Below are positions 1 through 11,095 of a stretch of 64,000 nucleotides of DNA, one piece after another (the first letter of the stretch is position 1; the number at the start of each line of letters is the position of its first letter). Source of the stretch: Bosea sp. (in: a-proteobacteria) (lineage in GTDB: Bacteria; Pseudomonadota; Alphaproteobacteria; Rhizobiales; Beijerinckiaceae); the NCBI RefSeq assembly GCF_023953965.1, contig NZ_JAMLIX010000002.1, positions 1,086,001 through 1,150,000 of the forward strand, given 5' to 3'. The notes beneath the pieces are model-generated. The model did not search any database, had not been told where the DNA came from, and saw nothing but the letters and a program-made list of their open reading frames with translations. The position numbers were made by a program, and so were the translations under genes.

Positions 1-104
1 AGCCGGCGGGCCCGTGTTATGTGCGCGGCCGAATTCGCCTCGATCTTCGAGGAGGAGCGGGCGGCCCTTGGCGGCGGCCCGCGCCATGCCCATTTCGTGA
101 GACC

Positions 105-518
105 ATGCAGCACGTTCTCATCGTCATCCATCTGATCATCGTCGTCGCGCTCGTCGGCGTCGTGCTCCTGCAGCGCTCCGAAGGCGGCGGCCTCGGCATG
201 GGCTCCGGCGGGGGCGGCGGCGTCGGCGGCTTCATGACCGGCCGCGGCCAGGCCAACGCTCTGACGCGGGCGACCGCGATCCTCGCAGGTCTGTTCTTCC
301 TGACCTCGATCATCCTGGCGGTGATGGCCAATACCGGCCGCACCCAGCGCTCGATCCTCGACGGCGCGCCCGCGACCTCGGCCCCGGCCGTGCCCGGCGC
401 GCCGGCAGGGCCGAGCGCCCCCAATGCGGGCGGCGGCGTCCTCGACCAGTTGCGCCAGATGCAGAACCAGAACCAGGGCGGCGCCCAGCCGCCGACGCCG
501 GCAGCGCCGCAGCAGTAG
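105..518 (+). CDS. secG: SecG, preprotein translocase subunit
   Basis: SecG is the small inner-membrane subunit of the SecYEG translocon and helps SecA-driven export. The 137-residue product shows the family layout: a first membrane helix at about residues 4-22, a Gly-rich loop (about 27-43), a second helix at about 56-74, then a long Ala/Pro-rich tail ending in Gln/Asn/Pro. The start at 105 is chosen because it begins directly before the first helix; the upstream in-frame codons encode Arg/Gly-rich sequence unlike SecG. It lies upstream of pyrG on the same strand, a common alphaproteobacterial order. The long tail is typical of alphaproteobacterial SecG. Bases 1-104 hold no gene I can support. 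Confidence 0.93.
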   Translation: MQHVLIVIHLIIVVALVGVVLLQRSEGGGLGMGSGGGGGVGGFMTGRGQANALTRATAILAGLFFLTSIILAVMANTGRTQRSILDGAPATSAPAVPGAPAGPSAPNAGGGVLDQLRQMQNQNQGGAQPPTPAAPQQ

Positions 519-670
519 ACGGGCAGGGGCCGGGAAACCGGCCCTTCGCTTTTGTATGGGGCGGGGCCGGGCGACCGGCCCGCTCTTGTGTGGACAAGCG
601 CGCAGAGCAAGGCGGGGCTGCACTGCGGGCGCTTAGCGAATCGAACCCGTGGCGATAGAGGTGCGCTCCC

Positions 671-2299
<1,629 letters not shown>

Positions 2300-2369
2300 G
2301 GCCCGGTTGCCCTCCGGCTAAAAAGCGCTCTAGCTTTGGGCTCCGATACGCCCGTCGAAAGAGCCTGCC

Positions 2370-3251
2370 ATGCCTGCACCAGCCTCAACGCCCCGCGGCC
2401 TCGACCATCTCGTCATCGGCGTCCGCGATCTCGACGCCGCCGGCAGCTTCTACGAGAAGCTCGGCTTCAGCGTCGGCGCCCGCAACCGCCATCCCTGGGG
2501 CACCGAGAACCGGATCGTGCAGTTCCCCGGCTCCTTCCTCGAGCTGATCGCGATCGCCGACGCAGCCGCCATCCCGCCGCATGGCGAGCGCCGCTTCTCC
2601 TTCGGCGCCTTCGTCCGCGAGGCGCTGGCCGGTCAGGGCGAGGGGCTGTCGATGCTGGTCCTGGAAAGCACCGACGCCAAGGCTGACGCCGCCACCTTCA
2701 AGGCGCTGGGCATCGGCGATTTCGAGCCCTTCTTCTTCGAGCGCCGGGGCAGGCGGCCGGACGGCAGCGATGTCCGCGTCGCCTTCGAGCTCGCCTTCGC
2801 CGCCGATCCGCGCGCGCCGGAATGCGGCTTCTTCGTCTGCCAGCAGCTCGAGCCGCAGAATTTCTGGAACCCGGAGTTCCAGCGGCATCCGAACGGGGCG
2901 AGCGCGCTCACCGCCGCCGTGATGCTGGCCGAGGAGCCCGCCTTCCACCGCGCCTTCCTGTCGGCTTTCAGCGGCGGCGCCGAGGTGCTGGAAGGCAATG
3001 AGGATTACGTGCTCGCCTTGCCGCGCGGGCGCATCGACGTGCTCGATCCCGAGGCGGCGCAGGGCGCCTATCATGTCGAGCCGGATACGACGCCGGCCCG
3101 CTTCCTCGGTTTCTGCGTCTCGGTGCCCGATCTCGATGCCGTGGCGGAGCGCCTGACCACGGCCGAGCTGCCGTTCCAGTGCAGCGACGAGCGGCTCTTC
3201 GTGCCGGCCGAGGCGGCCTTCGGCTGCATGGTGGCCTTCGAGCAGGGGTGA
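2370..3251 (+). CDS. VOC-family (glyoxalase-like) protein
   Basis: A 293-residue protein of the vicinal oxygen chelate superfamily. It begins RGLDHLVIGVRDLDAAGSFY, the standard first beta-alpha unit of these folds, and a second similar half starts near residue 235 (RFLGFCVSVPDLDAVAERL), giving the paired layout of this superfamily. His14-like (DHLV) and Glu (FLELIAI, about residue 57) positions could bind a metal. It matches the Glyoxalase_3-type single-chain proteins of Rhizobiales. Substrate is unknown; such proteins include dioxygenases, glyoxalases and resistance proteins. It sits 70 bases after pyrG, without overlap, and faces opgH tail to tail. Confidence 0.8.
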   Translation: MPAPASTPRGLDHLVIGVRDLDAAGSFYEKLGFSVGARNRHPWGTENRIVQFPGSFLELIAIADAAAIPPHGERRFSFGAFVREALAGQGEGLSMLVLESTDAKADAATFKALGIGDFEPFFFERRGRRPDGSDVRVAFELAFAADPRAPECGFFVCQQLEPQNFWNPEFQRHPNGASALTAAVMLAEEPAFHRAFLSAFSGGAEVLEGNEDYVLALPRGRIDVLDPEAAQGAYHVEPDTTPARFLGFCVSVPDLDAVAERLTTAELPFQCSDERLFVPAEAAFGCMVAFEQG

Positions 3252-3261
3252 AGGGCCGGTC

Positions 3262-5445
3262 TCAGCCCTTCGCCTCCACCGGCGGCAGCGAGGCGAGCAG
3301 CCCGATCAGGGCGCGGTCGTGCAGCACGACCATGCGCTCCTTCGGCTTCAGCCAGATCGCCGCGTCCTCGACCGTCTCGGCATCGACGAGCTTGGCTTGG
3401 GCCACGGCGCGGTCCGGCTCGATCTCGCCGCGCCGGCGCGGCTGGCCAAAGGGCAGCATCAGCTCGTGCGCGTGGCGGAGTTCCGCATCGGCATGGAGCG
3501 CCCTGATGCCGTCGGCCTCGTCGAAGCCGGCCTGCTCGAACTCGGCCTGCAGTTCGTTGGCGCGCGTCGCGATCGCGGGCGGGGCGCCTTCCTCCGGCGT
3601 CAGCAAAAGCTTGCGGCTCTTCAGCCAGAGCCCGATGGCGAGCTGCCCCGAAGCCCAGGACAGCGGGATCGCCAGCACGAGGCCGACGATGGTTGGCGAC
3701 ATCCAGGCGAAGAGCGAGGTCGCGATCATGAAGGCCGAGAGGCCGGTGACGATGCCGAGCACGGTGTGCGTCCGGTGCCGGCGCACGATGTCCTGCAACG
3801 GGATGGAGCCGTCGTCGCGCCGCTGCGGGTTCCAGCCGGTGTCGCGCCCGAGCAGGATCTGGAAGACCGAGCCGGACTGGATCAGCATCATGATCGGCGC
3901 GAAGAAGGCCGAGAACAGGACCTCGATCAGTGCCGAGACGATCAGGCGGATCGCGCCGCCGCCGGCCCGCCTGAGCTTGCCGTTGAACAGCGTCAGGATG
4001 AGGCCGAACAGCTTCGGCGCCAGCAGGATCGCCATGGTCAGCGCGAACAGCCGCAAGGCGCGCTCGGGGTCGAAACGCGGCCAGACCGGGAAGAGCGTGA
4101 ATTCCTGGGTGAAGTACTCCGGCCGCGCGTAGTTGACCTGCAGCACGATCAGGATGCCGACCACGAGCTGCATCAGCCACAGCGGCGAGGCGAGGTAGCC
4201 CATGATGCCGGTGGCGAAGTGCTGGCGCGTCGCCGTCACGAAGCCCTTGGCTCCCATGATCCGCGCATGCTGGAGATTGCCCTGGCACCAGCGCCGGTCG
4301 CGCACCGAGATGTCGATCAGCGAAGGCGGGCTCTCCTCATAGGAGCCCGTCAGGGTGGGCAGCATGTAGACCGACCAGCCGGCGCGGCGCATCAGCGCCG
4401 CCTCGACGAAGTCGTGGCTCAGCACATGCCCGCCGAAAGGCGGCTTGCCCTTCAGGTCCGGCAGGCCGCAATGATCGGCGAAGGCCTTGGTCCTGATGAT
4501 GGCGTTGTGGCCCCAGTAATTGCCGTCGCGGCCGGACCACATGGCGAGCCCCGTCGCGATCACCGGCCCGTAGACGCGGGCGGCGAATTGCTGGAGCCGC
4601 GCGAAGAAGGTGTTGCGGTTGATGATCAGCGGCAGCGACTGGATGATGCCGGCATCGGGATCGGCCTCCATCGCGGCGGCGAGCCGCACGATGCAGGTGC
4701 CGGTCATCAGGCTGTCGGCGTCGAGCACGACCATGTGCTCGTAGAGCCCGCCCCAGCGCGTCACGAAATCGGCGATGTTGCCGGCCTTGCGGTGGTGGTT
4801 CTTCGGCCGGTGGCGATAGTAGACGCGGGCGTCCGGCCCCAGCCGCTCGCGCAGCGCCAGGAAGGCGCGCTCCTCCGCCACCCAGATATCCGGGTTGGTG
4901 GTGTCGGATACGACGAAATAGTCGAAATGCGCGCCCAGGCCCGTCGCCTCGACCGATTCGCGGATCGCCGCCACCGCCGCGAAGATGCGCGCCGAGGATT
5001 CGTTGTAGATCGGCATCACCACGACGGTGCGGTGCTTCAGGCTCTCGGCCCTCTCCGCCCGGCCGGCGCCGAAGAGCACGCCGAAGAAGCCGAGCAGCGC
5101 GCTGGTGAAGGCGAGCGCGATCCAGGAGAAGTTGATCGTGAACAGCACGAGCAGGGCGTACTGCAGCAAGGTCGTGCGGCTGACCGACACGACATGATAC
5201 ATCTCCCAGGCGCCGAAGCCGGTGAGCGCGAGCCCGCCGCCGAAGACGAAGAGGCGCTTCAGCCAGGGCGTCGTCCAGTTCCGCGGCGCGGCGGGGGCGC
5301 GGCGCTCCGACGCCTTCCAGCTGCGGAAGGACTGCACCGGCATGACGAGCGGCGCCTCGGGGGGCGTGGCCGGCTCGCGGGCGGCGCTGTAGCCGCGCGG
5401 CTCCGCTTCCAGGGCGTCGCGGCGGGCCACGCTCACCAGGTCCAT
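3262..5445 (-). CDS. opgH: Glucans biosynthesis glucosyltransferase H
   Basis: Inner-membrane glucosyltransferase that builds the beta-1,2-glucan backbone of osmoregulated periplasmic glucans from UDP-glucose. The 727-residue product has two membrane helices near residues 70-130, a family-2 glycosyltransferase domain with VVVMPIYNES, the metal-binding VVLDADSLMTG and the RDRRWCQGNLQH (RW) acceptor motif, then a C-terminal group of membrane helices. The last part (about 620-727) is charged and soluble. It overlaps the end of opgG by 13 bases, so the two are translated as one operon, the normal opgGH arrangement. The length fits alphaproteobacterial OpgH, which is shorter than the enterobacterial protein. 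Confidence 0.93.
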   Translation of the reverse strand: MDLVSVARRDALEAEPRGYSAAREPATPPEAPLVMPVQSFRSWKASERRAPAAPRNWTTPWLKRLFVFGGGLALTGFGAWEMYHVVSVSRTTLLQYALLVLFTINFSWIALAFTSALLGFFGVLFGAGRAERAESLKHRTVVVMPIYNESSARIFAAVAAIRESVEATGLGAHFDYFVVSDTTNPDIWVAEERAFLALRERLGPDARVYYRHRPKNHHRKAGNIADFVTRWGGLYEHMVVLDADSLMTGTCIVRLAAAMEADPDAGIIQSLPLIINRNTFFARLQQFAARVYGPVIATGLAMWSGRDGNYWGHNAIIRTKAFADHCGLPDLKGKPPFGGHVLSHDFVEAALMRRAGWSVYMLPTLTGSYEESPPSLIDISVRDRRWCQGNLQHARIMGAKGFVTATRQHFATGIMGYLASPLWLMQLVVGILIVLQVNYARPEYFTQEFTLFPVWPRFDPERALRLFALTMAILLAPKLFGLILTLFNGKLRRAGGGAIRLIVSALIEVLFSAFFAPIMMLIQSGSVFQILLGRDTGWNPQRRDDGSIPLQDIVRRHRTHTVLGIVTGLSAFMIATSLFAWMSPTIVGLVLAIPLSWASGQLAIGLWLKSRKLLLTPEEGAPPAIATRANELQAEFEQAGFDEADGIRALHADAELRHAHELMLPFGQPRRRGEIEPDRAVAQAKLVDAETVEDAAIWLKPKERMVVLHDRALIGLLASLPPVEAKG

Positions 5446-6992
5446 CGGTTCAACCAGGTCTCGGAGACGGGCTCCTCGCCCGCGCGCAGGACGAGCCTCA
5501 GCTCCGACAGATTCTCGTTGCCGGGGTCGACCTCGAAGCCGACGCGCATCAGCTTGCGCTCAGGATAGGACCACAGCCTTATGCCGTGGACGGCGCCGGG
5601 CTGGGCCGTGATCGTCGCCCGCGTCGCGGCGACGAGGGCGGGATCGGCGAGCCTCTCGCCGGTGAAGTCGACGATGAAGCGCCGCCGGCGTCCCTGCGAG
5701 CCCTTGCCCTGCCGCGAGCGGACGGCGATCGCCAGCTCCGGGCGCTCCGGCGGCTGCCAGCACCAGGCCTGGCGATAGCTCAGCGCCGTCTCGCTGCCGG
5801 CCGCGAGCGGCTGCTTCGGCCGCCAGTACATGATGATGTTCTTGTTCGGCTCCGAATCGCTCGGGATCTCGATGAGCTGGACCGAGCCGGCACCCCAGTC
5901 GCCGAGGGGCTCGATCCAGATGCTCGGCCGGAGCTCGAAGCGCTGCTCGTCGTCCTGGAAGGCGGCGGGGTCGCGCTCGCGCTGCACCAGCCCGAAGCCC
6001 TTGGGGTTCTCGTCGACGAAGGAGGAGACCTGCAAGGTCGCCGGGTTGTTGACCGGCCGGTAGATCCATTCGCCCGCGCCCGAGCGCATCTGCACGCCGG
6101 AGACTTCGCCGATCGACGGCCTGATGTCGTCGAAGACGCGCCGGCTCTGCGGGCCCGACAGGAAGGTGGCGCTGGCGCAGCCGAAGCCGACATGATCCAG
6201 CGCCTGTCGCGCGAACAGCGTCATCTCGACGTCGACGAAGGTGACGTCGCCGGGCCTGAGCGTCATCCGCACGGCGCCGACGACGCTTTCGGAATCGAGC
6301 AGGCCGTGAATCACCAGCGAGCCGACCGCCGGGCTCGGCCTCTCGATCCAGAAGGCCCGGAAGAACGGCAGTTCCTCGCCGCGCGTCTCGCCGGGTCGCA
6401 GGATCAGCGCGCGCGCCATCGCCCCGAAGTTCTGGCCGCGCGCCAGGGCGCGGAAGAAGGTCCCGCCCTGGAAGACCGCGACCTCGAAGGGCCGCTCGAG
6501 CCCGGCCGTGATCCGCATGCCGGAGAATTGCAGGTCGAGATTGGCCGGAGGCGGCGCGACGCGCCCGTAATCGAACTTGCCGCGATCGAAGCCGATGCGA
6601 CGCACCGTGCCCTCCTCGATCGTGAACAGGCTGACCGGATTGGAGAAGATATGGCCGCGATGCAGGGGCTCGACGGTGAAGCCGCGATTCTCGCCGGCCC
6701 AGACCGTGGCGCCCGGCTGCATCCGGATCGCGGCATATTGGTCGGCGGGCAGGGAAGCATAGCCTTCCGGCAGGTCGTTGGCGTTGAGCGCGATCATCGG
6801 GCGCTGAGCCAGAAGCCGCGCCACGTCGACCACGACCGCGGGATCGAAACGCTGTCCGTCCATGAGGGCGGGGATGTTGAAGGAGGCCGCGCCGGTCGGA
6901 GCCTGTGCGGCGCCGGGGCCCGCCAGCGAGAGCAGCAACGCGCCGCTGCCTGCCCCCTCCAGAAACTGCCTGCGATTCAAGGGTTTCGACAT
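5433..6992 (-). CDS. opgG: Glucan biosynthesis periplasmic protein (OpgG/OpgD family)
   Basis: Periplasmic protein needed for osmoregulated periplasmic glucan synthesis or branching, partner of OpgH. The N terminus carries a twin-arginine-like signal (NRRQFLEGAGSGALLLSLAG, cleavage after AQA), as in OpgD, so it is probably exported by Tat. The mature part has the family sequences YRP, NPKGFGLVQR and WIEPLGDWG. I chose ATG at 6992; a TTG three codons upstream (7001) is also in frame. The gene starts the opgG-opgH operon and is divergent from glmU across a 250-base gap. That gap contains a short GAGCATTTCCAG...TGGAAA inverted repeat of the type scattered in Rhizobiales genomes. OpgG versus OpgD cannot be settled by eye. 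Confidence 0.88.
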   Translation of the reverse strand: MSKPLNRRQFLEGAGSGALLLSLAGPGAAQAPTGAASFNIPALMDGQRFDPAVVVDVARLLAQRPMIALNANDLPEGYASLPADQYAAIRMQPGATVWAGENRGFTVEPLHRGHIFSNPVSLFTIEEGTVRRIGFDRGKFDYGRVAPPPANLDLQFSGMRITAGLERPFEVAVFQGGTFFRALARGQNFGAMARALILRPGETRGEELPFFRAFWIERPSPAVGSLVIHGLLDSESVVGAVRMTLRPGDVTFVDVEMTLFARQALDHVGFGCASATFLSGPQSRRVFDDIRPSIGEVSGVQMRSGAGEWIYRPVNNPATLQVSSFVDENPKGFGLVQRERDPAAFQDDEQRFELRPSIWIEPLGDWGAGSVQLIEIPSDSEPNKNIIMYWRPKQPLAAGSETALSYRQAWCWQPPERPELAIAVRSRQGKGSQGRRRRFIVDFTGERLADPALVAATRATITAQPGAVHGIRLWSYPERKLMRVGFEVDPGNENLSELRLVLRAGEEPVSETWLNRWTW

Positions 6993-7243
6993 GGCATCCA
7001 AACTACGCGGGCGACGCCCTCGCCCTTCGCGCTTCTAGAGCATTTCCAGTTCGCGTGGAAAGCCTTATCCGTCGCGACGATGCCGGCATTTCGAATGATT
7101 GTGCCCTTTCGAAATCGCACCGATGCGGGCGCCGCGATCGAGGCTTTGGCAAAAGGCCGGCGGATCGGCTATCCACGCGCCTGTGATACGGGCATGCGCG
7201 AATGCGGCCGCGCCGTTCAGGCTCTGCAAGGGAAACGACAAAG

Positions 7244-8620
7244 ATGACGGAAATGCAGCCGGCCCGGCCCTGTCTCGCGATCGTCCTGGCCGCCGGGGAA
7301 GGCACCCGCATGAAATCGCGGCGCCCGAAGGTGCTCCATCAGGTCGCCGGCCGCTCGCTCATCGGCCATGCGCTCGCATCGGTCTCGCAGGCCGGGGCGG
7401 ACGCCGTCGCCGTCGTGATCTCCTCGGAGCGCCCCGAGGTCGGCGAGGAGGCGCGGCGCCTCGTGCCGCATGCCGAAATCGCGGTCCAGCACGAGCGCCG
7501 GGGCACGGCGCACGCGGCGCTTGCGGCAAAGGCCGCGATCGCGGCGGGCCATGACGACGTCATCGTCGCCTTCGCCGATACCCCGCTGGTGCGCCCGGAA
7601 ACCTTCTCGGCGCTGCGCGCCGCATTGACCGGCGGCGCGGCCGTCGCCGTGCTCGGCTTCGAGGCGAGGGACCCGACCGGCTATGGCCGGCTCGTCGAGC
7701 AGGACGGACGCCTCGAGGCGATCGTCGAGCACAAGGACGCAACGCCCGGCCAGCGCGCCATCACGCTCTGCAATGCCGGGCTGATGGCGCTGTCCGGCCG
7801 GCATGCGCTGTCGATCCTGGAGGCGATCGGCGACGACAACGCCCAGCGCGAGTTCTACCTCACCGACGCGGTCGCGGTCGCCCGGGCGCGCGGCCTCGAG
7901 GCGGTCGTGCTGCGGGCGCCCGAAAGCGAGGTGCAGGGTGTCAACGACCGCGCGCAACTGGCTGCGGCGGAAGCGGAATTCCAGCGGCGCAAGCGCCTGG
8001 CCGTGATGCTCGGCGGCGCGACGCTGATCGCGCCGGAGACGGTGTTCTTCAGCTATGACACCGAGATCGGCGGCGATGTCGTGATCGAGCCGAACGTGGT
8101 CTTCGGGCCGGGCGTGCGCGTCGACGACGGCGCGGTGATCCACGCCTTCTCGCATCTGGAGGGGGCGACCGTCGGCGCTGGCGCCAGCGTCGGCCCCTAT
8201 GGCCGCCTGCGGCCGGGGGCGCGGCTCGCCGAGAAGGCCAAGGTCGGCAATTTCGTCGAGGTGAAGGCGGCCGATATCGGCCCCGGCGCCAAGGTCAACC
8301 ACCTGACCTATATCGGCGACGCCGCGATCGGGGCGGGCGCCAATATCGGCGCCGGCACGATCACCTGCAATTATGACGGCTTCGCCAAGTCGAGGACGAC
8401 GATCGGCGAGGGCGCCTTCATCGGCTCGAATTCCGCGCTGGTCGCGCCGGTGACGATAGGGGCGGGCGCCTATGTCGGATCCGGCTCGGTCGTCACCCGC
8501 GACGTCGCGCCCGATGCGCTCGCCGTCGGCCGTGCCCGGCAGATCGAGCGGCAGGGCTGGGCGAAGAGCTTCCGCGAAGCAGCAGCAGCCCGCAAGGCCG
8601 CCAAGAAGGCGGCCGAATAG
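7244..8620 (+). CDS. glmU: Bifunctional UDP-GlcNAc pyrophosphorylase / GlcN-1-P acetyltransferase
   Basis: Makes UDP-N-acetylglucosamine, precursor of peptidoglycan and lipid A, in two steps. The N-terminal uridyltransferase half has LAAGEGTRMKSRRPKVLH, and the C-terminal half is a left-handed beta-helix of hexapeptide repeats (for example VGNFVEVKA, NIGAGTITCNYDG, IGSNSALVAPVTIG). At 458 residues it is standard. The start at 7244 is preceded by AAGGGA at good spacing; an earlier in-frame ATG (7202) would add 14 residues with no similarity. glmS follows 121 bases downstream on the same strand, so the two hexosamine genes are adjacent. Confidence 0.96.
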   Translation: MTEMQPARPCLAIVLAAGEGTRMKSRRPKVLHQVAGRSLIGHALASVSQAGADAVAVVISSERPEVGEEARRLVPHAEIAVQHERRGTAHAALAAKAAIAAGHDDVIVAFADTPLVRPETFSALRAALTGGAAVAVLGFEARDPTGYGRLVEQDGRLEAIVEHKDATPGQRAITLCNAGLMALSGRHALSILEAIGDDNAQREFYLTDAVAVARARGLEAVVLRAPESEVQGVNDRAQLAAAEAEFQRRKRLAVMLGGATLIAPETVFFSYDTEIGGDVVIEPNVVFGPGVRVDDGAVIHAFSHLEGATVGAGASVGPYGRLRPGARLAEKAKVGNFVEVKAADIGPGAKVNHLTYIGDAAIGAGANIGAGTITCNYDGFAKSRTTIGEGAFIGSNSALVAPVTIGAGAYVGSGSVVTRDVAPDALAVGRARQIERQGWAKSFREAAAARKAAKKAAE

Positions 8621-8741
8621 CGCGCAATCGCGACGGTCGGGGCAAGCCGCCGTTCACAGTTCGTCACGTAGATTGATTGGGCCTGCGCAGCTTTCGCGGC
8701 TATGCGCTTGGCCGGCAGCAACGGCTTTGAAGGGTTTTCTC

Positions 8742-10568
8742 ATGTGCGGCATCGTCGGGATTCTGGGCAAGGAAGCAGTCGCGACGCAGGTCGTCGAGGC
8801 GCTGCGGCGGCTGGAATATCGCGGCTACGATTCCGCCGGCGTCGCGACGCTCGAGGGCGGCAAGCTCGCCCGTCGCCGCGCCGAGGGCAAGCTCAGGAAC
8901 CTCGAGATCCGCCTGTCGAACGAGCCGCTCGCCGGCATGATCGGCATCGGCCACACCCGCTGGGCGACCCATGGCAAGCCCAACGAGACCAACGCCCATC
9001 CGCACGCGACGCCGAAGCTCGCGGTCGTCCATAACGGCATCATCGAGAATTTCCGCGAGCTGCGCGCCGAACTCGAAGGCGATGGCTACATCTTCGAAAC
9101 CCAGACCGATACCGAGATCGTCGCCCATCTCGTCACCCGCGAGCTCGATCGCGGCAAGTCGCCGGTCGAGGCGGTGGCCTTAAGCCTGCCGCGCCTCAAC
9201 GGCGCCTTCGCGCTCGCCTTCCTGTTCCAGGGCGAGGAAGATTTGCTGATCGGCGCCCGCAAGGGCTCGCCGCTGGCGGTCGGCATCGGAGAGGGCGAGA
9301 TGTACCTCGGCTCGGACGCGCTGGCGCTCGCCCCCTTCACCAATCTCATCGCCTATCTGGAGGAGGGCGACTGGGTCGTGCTCCACCGCAAGGGCGCGAC
9401 CTTCTACGACAGGAGCAACGCGCCGGTGGAGCGCCGCGCCCAGCGCGTCGCCGCCGGCGCCTTCCTGGTCGAGAAGGGCAATCACCGCCACTTCATGGCC
9501 AAGGAGATCTACGAGCAGCCGGAGGTCGTCGGCCATACGCTGACGCAGTATCTCGACATGGCCGAGGGCACGGTGCGCCTGCCCTTCGGGAGCGAGATCG
9601 ACTGGAAGACGCTGTCGCGGCTCTCCGTCTCCGCCTGCGGCACCGCCTATTATGCCGGGCTGACGGCGAAATACTGGTTCGAGAAGCTCGCCCGCCTGCC
9701 GGTCGAGATCGATGTCGCCTCGGAGTTCCGCTACCGCGAGGCGCCGTTGCCGGACGACGGGCTCGCGCTCTTCGTCTCGCAATCGGGCGAGACCGCAGAC
9801 ACGCTGGCGAGCCTGCGCTATGCGAAGCGGGAGAAGCAGACCGTCCTCTCGGTCGTGAACGTGCCGACCTCCACCATCGCCCGCGAGAGCGACGCCGTCG
9901 CGCCGACGCTCGCCGGCCCCGAGATCGGCGTCGCCTCGACCAAGGCCTTCACCTGCCAGCTGACCGCGCTGGCGTGCCTGGCGCTCGCCGCCGGCCGCGG
10001 GCGCGGCACGCTGACGCCGCAGGAGGAGGCGGCCCATGTCGCCAGCCTGATCGCGCTGCCCGGCCTGATCGCCAGGGCGCTTACGCTCGAGCCGCAGATC
10101 GAGCAGCTCGCGCACAGGCTCTCACGGGCCAAGGACGTGCTCTATCTCGGGCGCGGCACGAGCTTCCCGCTCGCGCTGGAAGGCGCCTTGAAGCTAAAGG
10201 AAATCAGCTACATCCACGCAGAAGGTTATCCGGCGGGTGAACTGAAGCACGGCCCGATCGCGCTGATCGACGAGGACATGCCCGTCATCGTCGTCGCGCC
10301 CCATGACGCGCTGTTCGAGAAGACCGCCTCCAACATGCAGGAGGTCGCGGCGCGCGGCGGCCGCATCATCCTGATCACCGATGCGAAGGGTGCCGCCGCC
10401 GCCGGCATCGTGCCGGAGGCGACGATCGTGATGCCGGACATGGACCCGCTCTTCGCCCCGATCGTCTATGCGCTGCCGATCCAGATGATCGCCTACCAGA
10501 CGGCCGTCTTCATGGGCAAGGACGTCGACCAGCCGCGCAACCTGGCGAAATCCGTCACGGTGGAGTGA
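8742..10568 (+). CDS. glmS: Glutamine-fructose-6-phosphate aminotransferase (isomerizing)
   Basis: Makes glucosamine-6-phosphate from fructose-6-phosphate and glutamine, the first committed step of hexosamine synthesis. The 608-residue protein starts MCGIVGILG; Cys2 becomes the N-terminal nucleophile, which fixes the start at 8742. The glutaminase half has GIGHTRWATHGKPN; two SIS sugar-phosphate domains follow (FVSQSGETADTL; LGRGTSFPLALEGALKLKEISY), and the C-terminal catalytic tail reads DQPRNLAKSVTVE. No glmS ribozyme-like structure is expected in this group and none was seen in the 121-base gap after glmU. Confidence 0.97.
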   Translation: MCGIVGILGKEAVATQVVEALRRLEYRGYDSAGVATLEGGKLARRRAEGKLRNLEIRLSNEPLAGMIGIGHTRWATHGKPNETNAHPHATPKLAVVHNGIIENFRELRAELEGDGYIFETQTDTEIVAHLVTRELDRGKSPVEAVALSLPRLNGAFALAFLFQGEEDLLIGARKGSPLAVGIGEGEMYLGSDALALAPFTNLIAYLEEGDWVVLHRKGATFYDRSNAPVERRAQRVAAGAFLVEKGNHRHFMAKEIYEQPEVVGHTLTQYLDMAEGTVRLPFGSEIDWKTLSRLSVSACGTAYYAGLTAKYWFEKLARLPVEIDVASEFRYREAPLPDDGLALFVSQSGETADTLASLRYAKREKQTVLSVVNVPTSTIARESDAVAPTLAGPEIGVASTKAFTCQLTALACLALAAGRGRGTLTPQEEAAHVASLIALPGLIARALTLEPQIEQLAHRLSRAKDVLYLGRGTSFPLALEGALKLKEISYIHAEGYPAGELKHGPIALIDEDMPVIVVAPHDALFEKTASNMQEVAARGGRIILITDAKGAAAAGIVPEATIVMPDMDPLFAPIVYALPIQMIAYQTAVFMGKDVDQPRNLAKSVTVE

Positions 10569-10583
10569 GGCGAACGGGGCGTG

Positions 10584-10967
10584 TCAGGCTTCCGGCCGGC
10601 TCGCCACGTAGAAGCCTGAGCCGATCAGGCAGGCCGCGGTGACGACGAGCGCCACCGGCGGCGCGCCCGTGCGCGTCAGCAGGACGAAGCTCAGCACCAT
10701 CGAGCCGCAGGCGACGTATTTGGCGCGCCGCGCGATGGCGCCGGTCTTGCGCCAGCGCAGCACATGCGGCCCGAGTTGCGGATGGCCGAGGAGCCAGGCC
10801 TCGAAGCGCGGCGAGGAGCGCGAGAAGCACCAGGCGGCGGCGATCAGGAAGATCGTGCCCGGCATCAGCGGCAGGATCACCCCGGCGATGCCGAGCGCGG
10901 TGAAGACCCAGCCCGCGGCGAACAGCAGCGGCCGCCAGGGGTGTCGCGGCTGGTCGTCCTCGCTCAC
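10584..10967 (-). CDS. YbaN/DUF454 family small membrane protein
   Basis: A 127-residue inner-membrane protein. Visible membrane segments lie at about residues 13-30 (LLFAAGWVFTALGIAGVILPL), 34-48, and two near the C terminus (about 85-121). The sequence GxxLPLMPGTIFLIAAAWCFSRSSPRFEAWLLGHP is the DUF454 signature. The family's function is not known. It lies tail to tail with glmS (15-base gap) and is divergent from the DUF502 gene. The start at 10967 gives the full family length. Confidence 0.85.
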   Translation of the reverse strand: MSEDDQPRHPWRPLLFAAGWVFTALGIAGVILPLMPGTIFLIAAAWCFSRSSPRFEAWLLGHPQLGPHVLRWRKTGAIARRAKYVACGSMVLSFVLLTRTGAPPVALVVTAACLIGSGFYVASRPEA

Positions 10968-11095
10968 GGCCTCGTCCCTGCTTGCCCGAATTGCGGGGTG
11001 GCGGATACAGCCGCCTCGCTTATCGTGTCATATCGCGGCCCGCGGAGGCGGCCGCAAGCGGGCGCGAGGTCGCGCCGCTGCTTTGGGAGAAACGA

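Noticed and set aside
3319..5568. 749-codon open frame antisense to opgH
   Set aside because: Composition typical of antisense frames in high-GC genes; OpgH motifs on the other strand are clear.
8621..8741. glmS ribozyme/riboswitch
   Set aside because: Gap is only 121 bases, no matching fold, and this class belongs to Gram-positive bacteria.
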